A stretch of DNA of 64,000 bases from Paenibacillus sp. PastM-3 (lineage in GTDB: Bacteria > Bacillota > Bacilli > Paenibacillales > Paenibacillaceae), in assembly GCF_029893965.1 (NCBI RefSeq), contig NZ_JARXXP010000018.1, positions 62,001 through 126,000 of the forward strand. Reading direction: 5' to 3'. A program made the translations under genes and the position numbers. The notes beneath the pieces are model-generated. The model had not been told where the DNA came from and did not search any database. It saw only the letters and a list, made by a program, of their open reading frames with translations. The first letter of the stretch is position 1, and each line of letters opens with the position of its first letter. This document shows positions 35,084 to 42,999 of the stretch, piece after piece.

Positions 35084-35339
35084 CAACGAAAAAATACTAA
35101 AAAATTCTGTTTCTGTTATAGTTGCTTTTGTAAAAATGGAAAACCTTCTTGGATCTATTCGAGTGGAATACTTGATCCCAAAGCCTGTACGGGTGAGCAC
35201 GATCTGTCATTATGCCATAAACAACGGCCATTAGATTATATCTGCCTCTATTCTAATCATCTACAATGTAATAAGGGTGGCTGGACCGGCGTCCTTTTAT
35301 CTGACAGGATTTGTGATTAGTCGAAAGGAGGAAATAACG

Positions 35340-36080
35340 TTGATACAATGGGCATTCGTTACAGGAGCAGACCGTGGAGTTGGGCTCAGCTTGGTTAAGG
35401 GACTGCTGGGACAAGGCTATCATGTATTTGCCGGACAATATGCCGGAGCCGGAAGCGCTGGAGCCGGGAGTGAATTGAAGCAGCTGGAGGAGTTAAATGA
35501 GGGACGGCTAAAGCTTGTTCCGCTCGATATCAGCGACGCCGACAGTGTCAGCAATGCGCTGAAAGCTGTGGCGGCGGTCACCGGCCGGCTGGATATTCTG
35601 ATTAATAATGGGGCTATATTGGGAGATATGCAGGCGACGATTGAGGACGAGCTGGATTTTGAGGAGATGGATCAGGTGTTCCGCGTGAATGCGCTGGGGG
35701 CGCTGAGGATGTCGAACGGGCTGATTCAGCCTCTTTTGCGGAGTGAACATAAGCTCATCGTCAATATCTCCTCCGAGGCAGGCAGCATCGGCAGCTGCTG
35801 GCGGAACGCCTGGTATGCCTATTGCATGTCCAAGGCGGCGCTCAATATGCAGTCTCATCTGATCCACAACCAGATTGCCCCCAAGGGCGGCAAGGTGATG
35901 GTCATTCATCCCGGCCATGTTCAGACTTATATGCAGGGCAAGCTGGATACAGCGGGCAAGCTGACACCGGACGAGTCCGCATGGAGTATCTTGAAGCTTG
36001 TAGAGAAACGGCTTGACCCGGGGTATGTGAGTGAGGGGCTGGCGCTGATTGATTATGCCGGAGAGACGCTGCCCTGGTAA
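35340..36080 (+). CDS. Short-chain dehydrogenase/reductase
   Basis: A 246-residue SDR. TGADRGVG (about residues 8-15) binds the dinucleotide, NNGAIL is the NNAG-like motif, and ISSEAGS with WYAYCMSKAAL supplies the Ser-Tyr-Lys catalytic set. TTG 35340 is chosen because AAAGGAGG (35324-35331) lies 8 bp upstream; the frame is open further back but lacks a start signal. It resembles C-factor-like SDRs. The substrate is unknown. It stands alone after an unremarkable 255-bp gap behind mtlD. Confidence 0.85.
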   Translation: MIQWAFVTGADRGVGLSLVKGLLGQGYHVFAGQYAGAGSAGAGSELKQLEELNEGRLKLVPLDISDADSVSNALKAVAAVTGRLDILINNGAILGDMQATIEDELDFEEMDQVFRVNALGALRMSNGLIQPLLRSEHKLIVNISSEAGSIGSCWRNAWYAYCMSKAALNMQSHLIHNQIAPKGGKVMVIHPGHVQTYMQGKLDTAGKLTPDESAWSILKLVEKRLDPGYVSEGLALIDYAGETLPW

Positions 36081-36389
36081 ATACAGGAGCGGACTTCATA
36101 ATTTAAGTTTTTCTAAAATCGGAATCAGACAAGACTAAGACTTCAACAGACAACATTAGCTGAATAAAAATAAGGAGGCAGCCGGTCTTATCGATCGGTT
36201 GTCTTTGTTGAGGTAACGGGCAGTTTAACGCTATAAGCCCTCAGGATTAGTATGCTTAAGCAAGAAAAGTATTTTTATGAGTTCTCTATGTAAATGAATA
36301 CAAATTCTTCTTCAGTCAATCCATTTCTATACATATTTTTAATGGTAATATTGAAGCCGTAGATAGCTTTATGAAAGGAAGATATAGGG
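36081..36389. other. Intergenic region with a hairpin repeat
   Basis: About 310 bp between the SDR and GNAT genes. It holds repeat copy A at 36153-36230; the rest is AT-rich with no convincing gene. A promoter for the GNAT gene may lie in the final 120 bp. Confidence 0.5.
36153..36230. repeat. MITE-like hairpin repeat, copy A
   Basis: ACATTAGCTGAATAA, then GGCAGCCGGTC-TTATC-GATCGGTTGTC (imperfect hairpin), then TTTGTTGAGGTAACGGGCAG. The arrangement and many bases match copy B at 37561-37665, so the two belong to one non-coding repeat family, with copy A more degenerate. Confidence 0.55.
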
Positions 36390-36794
36390 ATGAGTATTTA
36401 TTACGCTTCAAGCATAGAGGATATCACTAAGGATGCACTCCAAGAGTTATTTCTTTCGGTAGAATGGGAGTCTGGCAAGTATCCAAATGAGCTTTTCCAA
36501 GCAATCAGAGGATCTCATTCAATTGTTACAGCTTGGGAAGGAGAAAAGCTTGTCGGTTTAATAAATGCTTTGTCAGATGGTGTTTTAACGGTATATTTTC
36601 ATTATATGCTTATTAATCCGAGTTATCAGAGTAAAGGTATAGGTAAGGAATTAATGAATATGATGCTTGATAGATATAAAGGGTGTAAAACAAAAGTATT
36701 AATTTCTTATCCTCATGCAGTGAATTTCTATAATAAAGTTGGCTTTAAAACAGAGGATGGAGCCACACCAATGTTTATTTCAGAGCTGATATGA
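36390..36794 (+). CDS. GNAT-family acetyltransferase
   Basis: A 134-residue GNAT protein. NPSYQSKGIGKELMNMML is the acetyl-CoA-binding motif A (Q/R-x-x-G-x-G/A), and FYNKVGFK near the C terminus is the conserved motif B tail. ATG 36390 follows AAGGAAG at a workable distance. Base composition is more AT-rich than the sugar genes, hinting at a different origin. The substrate is unknown. Confidence 0.82.
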   Translation: MSIYYASSIEDITKDALQELFLSVEWESGKYPNELFQAIRGSHSIVTAWEGEKLVGLINALSDGVLTVYFHYMLINPSYQSKGIGKELMNMMLDRYKGCKTKVLISYPHAVNFYNKVGFKTEDGATPMFISELI

Positions 36795-36857
36795 TTTAAC
36801 TAAACAATCCTGTAGAGCTTAAGAAATGAGCTTTGTAAAAAAAAGGAGCGCCTCGGT

Positions 36858-37100
36858 ATGATGGGTTTGTCGAGAACACATCAGGGAGAAGCTCTTACTA
36901 TGAAGTTTAAGCATAATAGCCCGTCAAAGAATGACCCAAAAGTTACACTGACCATCGCAGATTCGGTCAGCCGAGGTTTCTACTACGAGTACACGCGTCA
37001 GTCACATGAGTTCCAGCGCTTGAAGACCTTGAGGAGTGACCGAGAATTTCGGCTGACAAATAGAGTACGGCTGCAGAATCGAATCGTACATTGGTTATAA
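36858..37100 (+). CDS. Hypothetical protein, doubtful
   Basis: An 80-codon frame with a fair ribosome-binding site (AAAAGGAG) before ATG 36858. The product is basic, with no membrane helix and no motif I recognise. It contains an inverted repeat (GTCAGCCGA, later TCGGCTGAC). It may be a small real gene, a relic or a chance frame in a decayed region. Confidence 0.25.
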   Translation: MMGLSRTHQGEALTMKFKHNSPSKNDPKVTLTIADSVSRGFYYEYTRQSHEFQRLKTLRSDREFRLTNRVRLQNRIVHWL

Positions 37101-37118
37101 ACATACAGAAAGTGGCGA

Positions 37119-37520
37119 TTGCAGTTGAATAAAAGTAATTCTATGGCTGTCATATCTGATATACATATAACTAACATTATGGGGAATTGTGACCGGTACT
37201 TGCTTCAAGATCAAAAGGATTCATTGACTTTTCATTATGTAAAGCCATTGCTGACTCAAGAAATAAATCATTGGATTCAATCTTTTAATAGAACATGTAT
37301 TATTGATGATTTTGTTAATGCTGGAAGTGTTGGACTTCCAGCATACTTTGAAGACACCCCCCACCCTCATTACATGGAATCAAAGACACCACATGCAAAG
37401 TATGTGATTGTAAGCCGAAATGATCAGTCATGGCAGAGCAAAGAGAATGTAAGAGAACATTCATTCAAACGAATCTGGGAGCAGAATCGCCTCGACATCA
37501 TTCCTCCCTTTTTTATATAA
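37119..37520 (+). pseudogene. Metallophosphoesterase with internal deletion
   Basis: The frame starts MAVISDIH (from ATG 37143), the first metal-binding motif of calcineurin-like phosphoesterases. It ends with NAGSVGLPAYFEDTPHPHYM and PHAKYVIV, the C-terminal NPGSVG-type region of the YfcE/serine-threonine phosphatase-like group. The intervening GD-x-V-x-x-G and GNH(D/E) motifs are missing, with unrelated residues between. At 126-133 residues it is about half normal length. Without those ligands it should be inactive, so it is read as a deletion relic. Confidence 0.7.
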
Positions 37521-37560
37521 CCAGATTACAGAAGATCTCACGTTCGGTATACATTACTAA

Positions 37561-37665
37561 ATTAACGGAGAACGTTAGTTGAATAATACCAAAGAGCCAA
37601 AGAAGCGGCTGATCAATGTGATCGGCTGCTTTTGTTCAACTATAGGGCAGGATATTTAGTTGAAA
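37561..37665. repeat. MITE-like hairpin repeat, copy B
   Basis: Outer inverted ends TTAGTTGAA (37575-37583) and TTCAACTA (37635-37642) enclose an inner hairpin AGCGGCTGATC-AATGT-GATCGGCTGCT. AACGG/AGGGCAG flanks lie outside. It is non-coding and related to copy A. It looks like a small palindromic element without a transposase. Confidence 0.6.
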
Positions 37666-37721
37666 AAGATAAGTGGTGGTTTTAAGTCGCATTTGACGCA
37701 AACTGCTCATTAGTGAATTCT

Positions 37722-37745
37722 AAAAAGAGCCCGTTATGTGGGCTC
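37722..37745 (-). terminator. Rho-independent terminator of the zinc-ribbon gene
   Basis: On the minus strand GAGCCC-ACATAAC-GGGCTC is followed by TTTTTA; the stem overlaps the stop codon. Confidence 0.8.
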
Positions 37746-37935
37746 AAAATTTCTCGGGCTTTGCAATTTTAATTGAGACTACTTCTCCGCACTTTTTACA
37801 AAATGTATATATAACCGGGGATCCGAAAGTAAAAGGTTTACCGATTGGCATTACGTTGCCGTATCCATTCTTAATTTCACCTTTAGCAAAGGTATTACTT
37901 CCACAAGCTTTACAAGTTAAGTTTTCTTGGTTCAT
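37744..37935 (-). CDS. Small zinc-ribbon protein
   Basis: A 63-residue protein starting MNQENLTCKACGS, with two Cys pairs (CKAC near residue 8, CKKC near 46) expected to hold one zinc. ATG 37935 is chosen for the GGGGTGG ribosome-binding site just upstream; longer versions have none. The spacing of the pairs and the hydrophobic middle (TFGSPVIYTF) recall small transcript- or nucleic-acid-associated zinc ribbons, but no function can be assigned. A terminator overlaps its end. Confidence 0.7.
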   Translation of the reverse strand: MNQENLTCKACGSNTFAKGEIKNGYGNVMPIGKPFTFGSPVIYTFCKKCGEVVSIKIAKPEKF

Positions 37936-38063
37936 AATGACCACCCCCAATAAAATATAGAAATTAATACGAATTATTCCAAAGGTAGGTTTCATTATTA
38001 AAAGGTAGTAATGCGCAGTACGAAGATATTGTGCAATAAATGAAAGCGTGCTTTTTCAATTAA

Positions 38064-38291
38064 CGGGAAACGTTTGTTTCGGCGCTTGAAGGGGTGGAGC
38101 GGGTCTTTCTGATGCGCCCACCGCATCTGGGGAAACCGGAGGATTTGTATCCTTTTATTGACGCGTTGAAAGCTCACGGTATCCGGCTAGTCGCTTTTCT
38201 GTCGCTGATGAGAATCGAGAGGAACACCATTCCGCCCCACTATAAAAATGTTTCAAGTATGTTCAACTATAATATAAAAATGTTTAATTAA
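38064..38291 (+). pseudogene. Fragment of an NmrA-like NAD(P)-binding protein
   Basis: From just after TAA 38061 the frame reads ETFVSALEGVERVFLMRPPH, then LGKPEDLYPFID and LVAFLSLM, closely matching an internal part of NmrA/YesF-like NAD(P)-binding proteins. Both the N-terminal GxxGxxG motif and the C-terminal half are missing. It is a relic beside the glucomannan locus. Confidence 0.7.
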
Positions 38292-38305
38292 TTTGTTGAA
38301 AATAA

Positions 38306-38334
38306 TTGAATGGTTGTTTACTCTGTGATAAAGT
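38306..38334 (+). promoter_or_regulatory. Putative promoter of the first GH130 gene
   Basis: TTGAAT, 17 bp and TAAAGT. A GTTTAATTAATTTGTTGAA block just upstream (38282-38300) recurs almost exactly at 39771-39788 before the importer genes. Confidence 0.4.
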
Positions 38335-38410
38335 GAGGTCGTGAGTGCGAAGCAGGAAAAGTGAAGCGCTCAGCATGAAGGCGATTCTCAGCTTTATTAA
38401 GGAGGAACTT

Positions 38411-39652
38411 ATGAATCCGCAATTCCGTTATCTGGATCACCCTGTCCTGGAGCCGGTTCCCGGCTGCGCCTGGGCGGACAAAATGGTGCTGAATCCGGCG
38501 ATCGTCAAAGACCCCGATTCAGACGATATCCATATGCTGTTCCGGGCGACAGGCCCCTGGCCGCAGAAGAAGCGAGCAGGCTGTCATGATCCGTATCCGA
38601 TTTTTCTGGGTTATGCCAAAAGCAGCGACCGCGGCGAGACCTGGGATGCCGACTTTAGCAGACCAGCCCTCGCGCCGGCGTTAGGCTATGAGGAGCACGA
38701 GCTGTACACTACCGATATTAATGGAAACAGGGTCCGGAATTATGCGAACGGCTGCATTGAGGACCCGCGGATTTTTCCGGTTGAAGGGGAGCTTTATGTA
38801 ACCGTTGCCTGCCGGATTTTTCCTCCGGGGCCGTACTGGCTTAGTGACCAGAACCCGCCGGTGGAGACGCGGTATGAGTATGTGCCGGACTGGATTGCCG
38901 ATGCAGATGATGAGGACCCTTTTATCCAAACAGCCCGCTCCAATGACACAGTAACCGTGCTGTATAAGCTGGACTTGGACAAGCTGAAGAGCGGAAGCTA
39001 TGAGGAGGCCTTTCATTATATCGGTCCGTTAACGGAGGGGCAGGTCAGCGATAACCGTGATGTCTTTCTGTTTCCGGACAAAATGAGCATCAGCGGCGAA
39101 TCCAAATATGTAATGCTACACAGGCCGATGAATGTTCTGCCGTTCCCGGAAGGGGAGCGGGTGCAGAAGCCTTCGATTTACCTTGCTGCGGCTGATCGCA
39201 TTGACGATTTTGCCTCACCTGAAGCGGAGCATCGTCTGCTTGCTTCTCCAATCTTTGATTGGGAAGAACACCGCGTAGGGGCGAGCTGGCCGCCTGTTCA
39301 GATCGGGGAGCGGGAATGGCTGGTGCCTTATCACGGGAAAAAGAATGTCGAATTCGGCTATACGCAATCCTTCATGATCGTGGAGGAGCAGGAGGATGAT
39401 TTTCCGGTGCTGCGCCACCGTTGTCCGGACAGGCTTATGTTTGCAGAAAGAGAATGGGAGATGCCTGCCGATTACCCGACGCCTTGCCTGTTCACGACCG
39501 GGGGGATTGTGATGGACGGCGAATTAATCATGTCATACGGTGCCGCCGATCAAAAAGCAGGGATAGCCTGGGTGAACCTTGAGGAGCTGGTAACCCATAT
39601 CCGCAGATATGACCAGGAGGGCAAGCTGATTCAGGAACAGTCCGCAAACTAA
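38411..39652 (+). CDS. GH130 family protein (mannoside phosphorylase/mannosidase group)
   Basis: A 413-residue five-bladed beta-propeller protein. ATG 38411 has AAGGAGG 5 bp upstream; a longer in-frame start at 38345 lacks one. Typical GH130 signatures are NPAIVKD near the N terminus, LFRATG, LGYAKSSDRGETW, and GCIEDPRI, whose Asp is the expected proton donor. GH130 enzymes cleave beta-mannosides, mostly by phosphorolysis. It differs clearly from the other GH130 protein here, so it probably acts on a different linkage or chain length, such as beta-1,4-mannooligosaccharides. Confidence 0.8.
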   Translation: MNPQFRYLDHPVLEPVPGCAWADKMVLNPAIVKDPDSDDIHMLFRATGPWPQKKRAGCHDPYPIFLGYAKSSDRGETWDADFSRPALAPALGYEEHELYTTDINGNRVRNYANGCIEDPRIFPVEGELYVTVACRIFPPGPYWLSDQNPPVETRYEYVPDWIADADDEDPFIQTARSNDTVTVLYKLDLDKLKSGSYEEAFHYIGPLTEGQVSDNRDVFLFPDKMSISGESKYVMLHRPMNVLPFPEGERVQKPSIYLAAADRIDDFASPEAEHRLLASPIFDWEEHRVGASWPPVQIGEREWLVPYHGKKNVEFGYTQSFMIVEEQEDDFPVLRHRCPDRLMFAEREWEMPADYPTPCLFTTGGIVMDGELIMSYGAADQKAGIAWVNLEELVTHIRRYDQEGKLIQEQSAN

Positions 39653-39665
39653 TGTACAGGCCAAA

Positions 39666-39699
39666 AGCATCTATTCCACTACGGAGCAGATGCTTTTTT
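39666..39699 (+). terminator. Rho-independent terminator
   Basis: AGCATCT and AGATGCT pair around a 15-nt loop, followed by TTTTTTG. Confidence 0.85.
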
Positions 39700-39783
39700 G
39701 TGTTTCTACAGGAAATTAAAGGATGTTGAAGTAAGCGCCATTTAAACATTTTTAATATTTTTTGAATAAAGTTTAATTAATAG

Positions 39784-39831
39784 TTGAAGAAATAAATTCA
39801 ACATGATAAAATCCTACTGTAAGCGATAACA
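39784..39831 (+). promoter_or_regulatory. Promoter and operator of the glucomannan importer operon
   Basis: TTGAAG (39784), 17 bp and TAAAAT (39807-39812), with the palindrome TGTAAGCGATAACA at 39818-39831 covering the expected start point. The same 14-mer lies in the same place before the binding-protein gene (42966-42979). It fits a LacI-type repressor site; the LacI protein at 53129 or CcpA could bind. Confidence 0.65.
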
Positions 39832-39852
39832 AGTGAACCAGGGGGATTGGAC

Positions 39853-39912
39853 ATGGGCTTTTGGATATTGAACAACGGGAAGGACGGTGCGGCAGATGGG
39901 GAGCTCCTATAA
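39853..39912 (+). CDS. Possible 19-residue leader peptide overlapping the permease start
   Basis: ATG 39853 has an ideal ribosome-binding site (AGGGGGA, 6 bp spacing) and encodes MGFWILNNGKDGAADGELL before TAA. It overlaps the permease start in a different frame. It could couple translation into the permease, be a leader, or show that a frameshift displaced the permease's original start. Confidence 0.3.
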   Translation: MGFWILNNGKDGAADGELL

Positions 39913-40780
39913 CAGACAACGGATTCTTATATTGATCACTTTTCTGTTTGTACCGCTTGGCTTGCTGGGGCTGTTTACTTATTATCCGGCGGTCAGGCTG
40001 CTATACCTCAGCTTTACGGACTGGGACGGGATCAGCAAGACAGTTAATTTCCTCGGGCTGGACAACTACAGGGAGGTCTTCACCAATCCGGATTTGTTCG
40101 GGGTGTTTATTCACCAGATCCCTTATGTGCTCGGCGGGGTGCTGCAGAATATCGTGGCGATCCTGTTCGCCGTTATTCTGAATTCGCGGATTAAGGGACG
40201 CAATCTGTTCCGGGTGCTGCTGTTCGTTCCTTATATTATGAACGGTGTGGCGGTCGCTTTTATGTTCCAGTATGTTTTTGACACCAATAACGGCTCCCTG
40301 AATGCGCTGCTCGGCATGGCCGGCCTGTCTTCTCTGCAGCACAGCTGGCTCGGGGACACCTCGCTCGTTAACTTTTCACTGGCCTCGGTCAGCTTCTGGA
40401 GGTACATGGGCTATACGATGATCATTTATCTCGGCGCGCTGCAGTCGATTCCCGGTGATATGTACGAAGCTGCTACCATCGACGGCGCGAACCGGTTCCA
40501 GTCCCTGTGGTATCTGACGCTGCCGAGCCTGACCCAGGTTATTCAGCTGAATATGTTCCTGACCTTAAGCGGTGCCCTGGCAGTGTTCGATCTGCCGTTT
40601 GTACTCACCAAAGGCGGGCCTGTCGGCTCCAGTGAGACCTTCCTGCTGAAGACGACGGAGACGGCGTTTACTTTCAATAATTATGGTCTGGCCTCGGCCA
40701 TGAGCATTGTGCTGCTGATTCTGACCGTAGTGATCCTGCTGGTACAGAATTTCGCGCTAAAACGCAAGGGGGATGCCTGA
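39896..40780 (+). CDS. ABC sugar importer permease 1 (UgpA/MalF-like), glucomannan locus
   Basis: A 294-residue permease of the CUT1 class with six membrane segments and the EAA loop YEAATIDGANRFQSLWYLTLP (around residues 190-210). ATG 39896 is taken; GTG 39887 is in frame, but GGGAAGG is only 3 bp from it. It overlaps the second permease at TGATGA. It belongs to a different branch from importers 1-3, with a shorter binding protein. Confidence 0.85.
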   Translation: MGSSYNRQRILILITFLFVPLGLLGLFTYYPAVRLLYLSFTDWDGISKTVNFLGLDNYREVFTNPDLFGVFIHQIPYVLGGVLQNIVAILFAVILNSRIKGRNLFRVLLFVPYIMNGVAVAFMFQYVFDTNNGSLNALLGMAGLSSLQHSWLGDTSLVNFSLASVSFWRYMGYTMIIYLGALQSIPGDMYEAATIDGANRFQSLWYLTLPSLTQVIQLNMFLTLSGALAVFDLPFVLTKGGPVGSSETFLLKTTETAFTFNNYGLASAMSIVLLILTVVILLVQNFALKRKGDA

Positions 40781-41613
40781 TGATAACGAACAGAAAAACC
40801 GATCCCGTGCAATGGCTCAAATACGTGATGCTGGGCATTGCCAGCCTGGTTGTGCTGTTTCCGCCGTATGTTGTCGTGCTCAACGCCTTCAAGGGACCGG
40901 ATGAGAGCTCCAGCCCGTTTGCGCTGCCGGCCAGCTTTTTGAACTTTGAGAATTTCCGGATTGTCATCGACCAGGCCAATATTCTGCAGGCTTTCGGCAA
41001 CACGTTCCTGGTTATTGCGGTAGCCCTGCTGGGAAATATCCTCTTCGGCACCATGGTCTCTTACGCGCTGGCCCGAATTGCTTTTAAAGGAAAGGGATTG
41101 ATTCTCGGGCTGTTCCTGTTTGCCAGCATCATTCCGACCATTACAACCCAGGTAGTCATCTTCTCGCTGATTCAGTCGCTGGGTGTGTTCAACACGCTGT
41201 TCGCGCCGATTCTGCTGTTTGTTGGAGCGGACGTGCTGCAGATTACAATCTACCTGCAGTTTATCCGCAATATTCCCGAGGAGCTTGACGAGAGCGCCAT
41301 GATTGACGGGGCCAGCCTGTTCCGGATTTATCTGTCGATTATTTTCCCGCTGCTCAGTCCGGCTACAGTAACACTGGTTATTCTGAAGACGATCAATATT
41401 TACAACGAGCTCTATATTCCTTTCCTTTATATGCCCAAGCAAAAGCTGGTGATGGTCTCGACCTCCATCATGCGGTTTGCCAGCAACAATCAGGCCCAGT
41501 GGAGCTATATTTGTGCCACGATTCTGATCATCATGATCCCGACGGTTCTGCTGTATCTGTTCCTGCAGCGCTACATCTTTGCCGGTGTAACCAACGGGGC
41601 GGTTAAGGGATAA
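40780..41613 (+). CDS. ABC sugar importer permease 2 (MalG/UgpE-like), glucomannan locus
   Basis: A 277-residue CUT1 permease with six membrane segments and an EAA-type loop (LDESAMIDGASLFRIYLSIIFP). The end is FLQRYIFAGVTNGAVKG. Its ATG overlaps the previous stop, indicating coupling. The GH130 phosphorylase follows after 33 bp. The ATPase is not encoded here. Confidence 0.9.
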   Translation: MITNRKTDPVQWLKYVMLGIASLVVLFPPYVVVLNAFKGPDESSSPFALPASFLNFENFRIVIDQANILQAFGNTFLVIAVALLGNILFGTMVSYALARIAFKGKGLILGLFLFASIIPTITTQVVIFSLIQSLGVFNTLFAPILLFVGADVLQITIYLQFIRNIPEELDESAMIDGASLFRIYLSIIFPLLSPATVTLVILKTINIYNELYIPFLYMPKQKLVMVSTSIMRFASNNQAQWSYICATILIIMIPTVLLYLFLQRYIFAGVTNGAVKG

Positions 41614-41646
41614 ACATTTTGAAACCTTTGAAAGGGGATTAAGCAG

Positions 41647-42819
41647 ATGAATTCTTCTATTTTTGAGCAGCGGTATGAACAGGTAAAAGCACGCTATGAG
41701 GAGGTTACCCTACGGAAAAATGAGCCGCTTTTCTCGGAAAACGGCATTTATGAACGGTATGAGCAGCCGGTGCTGACCAGCCGCCATATCCCGCTGTCCT
41801 GGCGTTATGACCTGAATCCGGAGACTAATCCGTATTTTATGGAGCGTCTGGGCGTGAATTGTGTGTTTAATCCGGGCGCGATCCATCTGGACGGGAAGTT
41901 TTATCTTGTTGCCCGGGTGGAGGGGGCGGACCGGAAATCGTTTTTTGCGGTGGCTGAGAGTGACAGCGGCGTAGACGGGTTTACTTTTTGGGATTACCCG
42001 GTCCAGCTGCCGGAAACGTCCGATCCGGATGTGAATGTCTATGATATGCGGCTGGTCAAGCATGAGGACGGGTTCATCTACGGGCTGTTCTGCACGGAAC
42101 GCAAGGACCCGGCTGCACCTGCAGGCGATCTGTCGAGCGCGGTTGCGCAGTGCGGGATTGTGCGCACCACGGATTTGAAGACCTGGGAGCGGCTGCCGGA
42201 TCTGCAGACCCGATCGGCGCAGCAGCGCAATGTTGTGCTGCATCCGGAATTCGTAGACGGCAAATATGCCTTCTACACCCGTCCGCAGGACGGCTTCATT
42301 GATACGGGCTCCGGCGGCGGAATCGGCTGGGGACTGGCGGAATCGATGAATCCTGCGGTAGTGGAGGAAGAGATTATTGTGGATGAACGGGCCTACCACA
42401 CGATTAAGGAAGTGAAGAACGGGCAGGGACCGGCTCCGATCAAAACAGCGGACGGCTGGCTGCATGTTGCCCACGGTGTACGCAATACGGCTGCCGGACT
42501 GCGTTATGTCCTGTACGCCTTTATGACAGATCTGGACAAGCCTTGGGTGCAGACGTACCGTCCCGGCGGGCATCTGCTGGCTCCTGAAGGAGAGGAGCGC
42601 ATCGGGGATGTGTCCAATGTCGTGTTCAGCAACGGTATGGTTGCCACTGAAAACGGAGAATTGTTCCTGTATTATGCTTCCTCGGATACGCGCTGCCATG
42701 TGGCAACGACTACAGTTGACAGACTGGCGGATTACGTCCGAAACACCCCTGAAGACGCCATGCGTTCCCATGCTTGTGTGCAGCAGCGCTCTGCGCTGAT
42801 TGAGCGTAATTTGCGGTAG
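41647..42819 (+). CDS. 4-O-beta-D-mannosyl-D-glucose phosphorylase (GH130)
   Basis: A 390-residue protein that agrees along its length with the GH130_1 enzymes as I recall them: LRKNEPLFSENG near the start, SWRYDLNPETNPYFMERLG, VARVEGADRKSFFAVAESDS, VYDMRLVKHEDG, QQRNVVLHPEFVDGKYAFYT, RPQDGFIDTGSGGGIGWGL, HTIKEVKNGQGP, and LYYASSDTRCHVATTT. The reaction is mannosyl-beta-1,4-glucose plus phosphate to alpha-mannose-1-phosphate and glucose. With the importer and mannanases it completes a phosphorolytic glucomannan route in the cytoplasm. The length equals the usual family length. Confidence 0.9.
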   Translation: MNSSIFEQRYEQVKARYEEVTLRKNEPLFSENGIYERYEQPVLTSRHIPLSWRYDLNPETNPYFMERLGVNCVFNPGAIHLDGKFYLVARVEGADRKSFFAVAESDSGVDGFTFWDYPVQLPETSDPDVNVYDMRLVKHEDGFIYGLFCTERKDPAAPAGDLSSAVAQCGIVRTTDLKTWERLPDLQTRSAQQRNVVLHPEFVDGKYAFYTRPQDGFIDTGSGGGIGWGLAESMNPAVVEEEIIVDERAYHTIKEVKNGQGPAPIKTADGWLHVAHGVRNTAAGLRYVLYAFMTDLDKPWVQTYRPGGHLLAPEGEERIGDVSNVVFSNGMVATENGELFLYYASSDTRCHVATTTVDRLADYVRNTPEDAMRSHACVQQRSALIERNLR

Positions 42820-42930
42820 GGCCTGCTGATCCAGGACAGCTGCGGCCGCTGCAGGATGGCGGTGCGGCTGCTGTTTCAGAAACAAAATTATACTTAATTT
42901 ATAATTGTTTAATATATTTAAAATAAACTG

Positions 42931-42979
42931 TTGAATATAAAATTAAATAATGTTAATATTCGGTTTGTAAGCGATAACA
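42931..42979 (+). promoter_or_regulatory. Promoter and operator of the binding-protein gene
   Basis: TTGAAT (42931), 17 bp and TAATAT (42954-42959), then TGTAAGCGATAACA at 42966-42979. The operator is identical to the one at 39818-39831, so permeases and binding protein should respond together while the binding protein gets its own promoter. Confidence 0.65.
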
Positions 42980-42999
42980 TCATTCAAGGGGGATTTAAA

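Noticed and set aside
38057..38080. AACGGGAAACGTT sequence resembling the flank of hairpin repeat copy B
   Set aside because: Translation shows that most of it encodes part of the NmrA-like relic (ETFVSALEG), so it is not counted as a third repeat copy.
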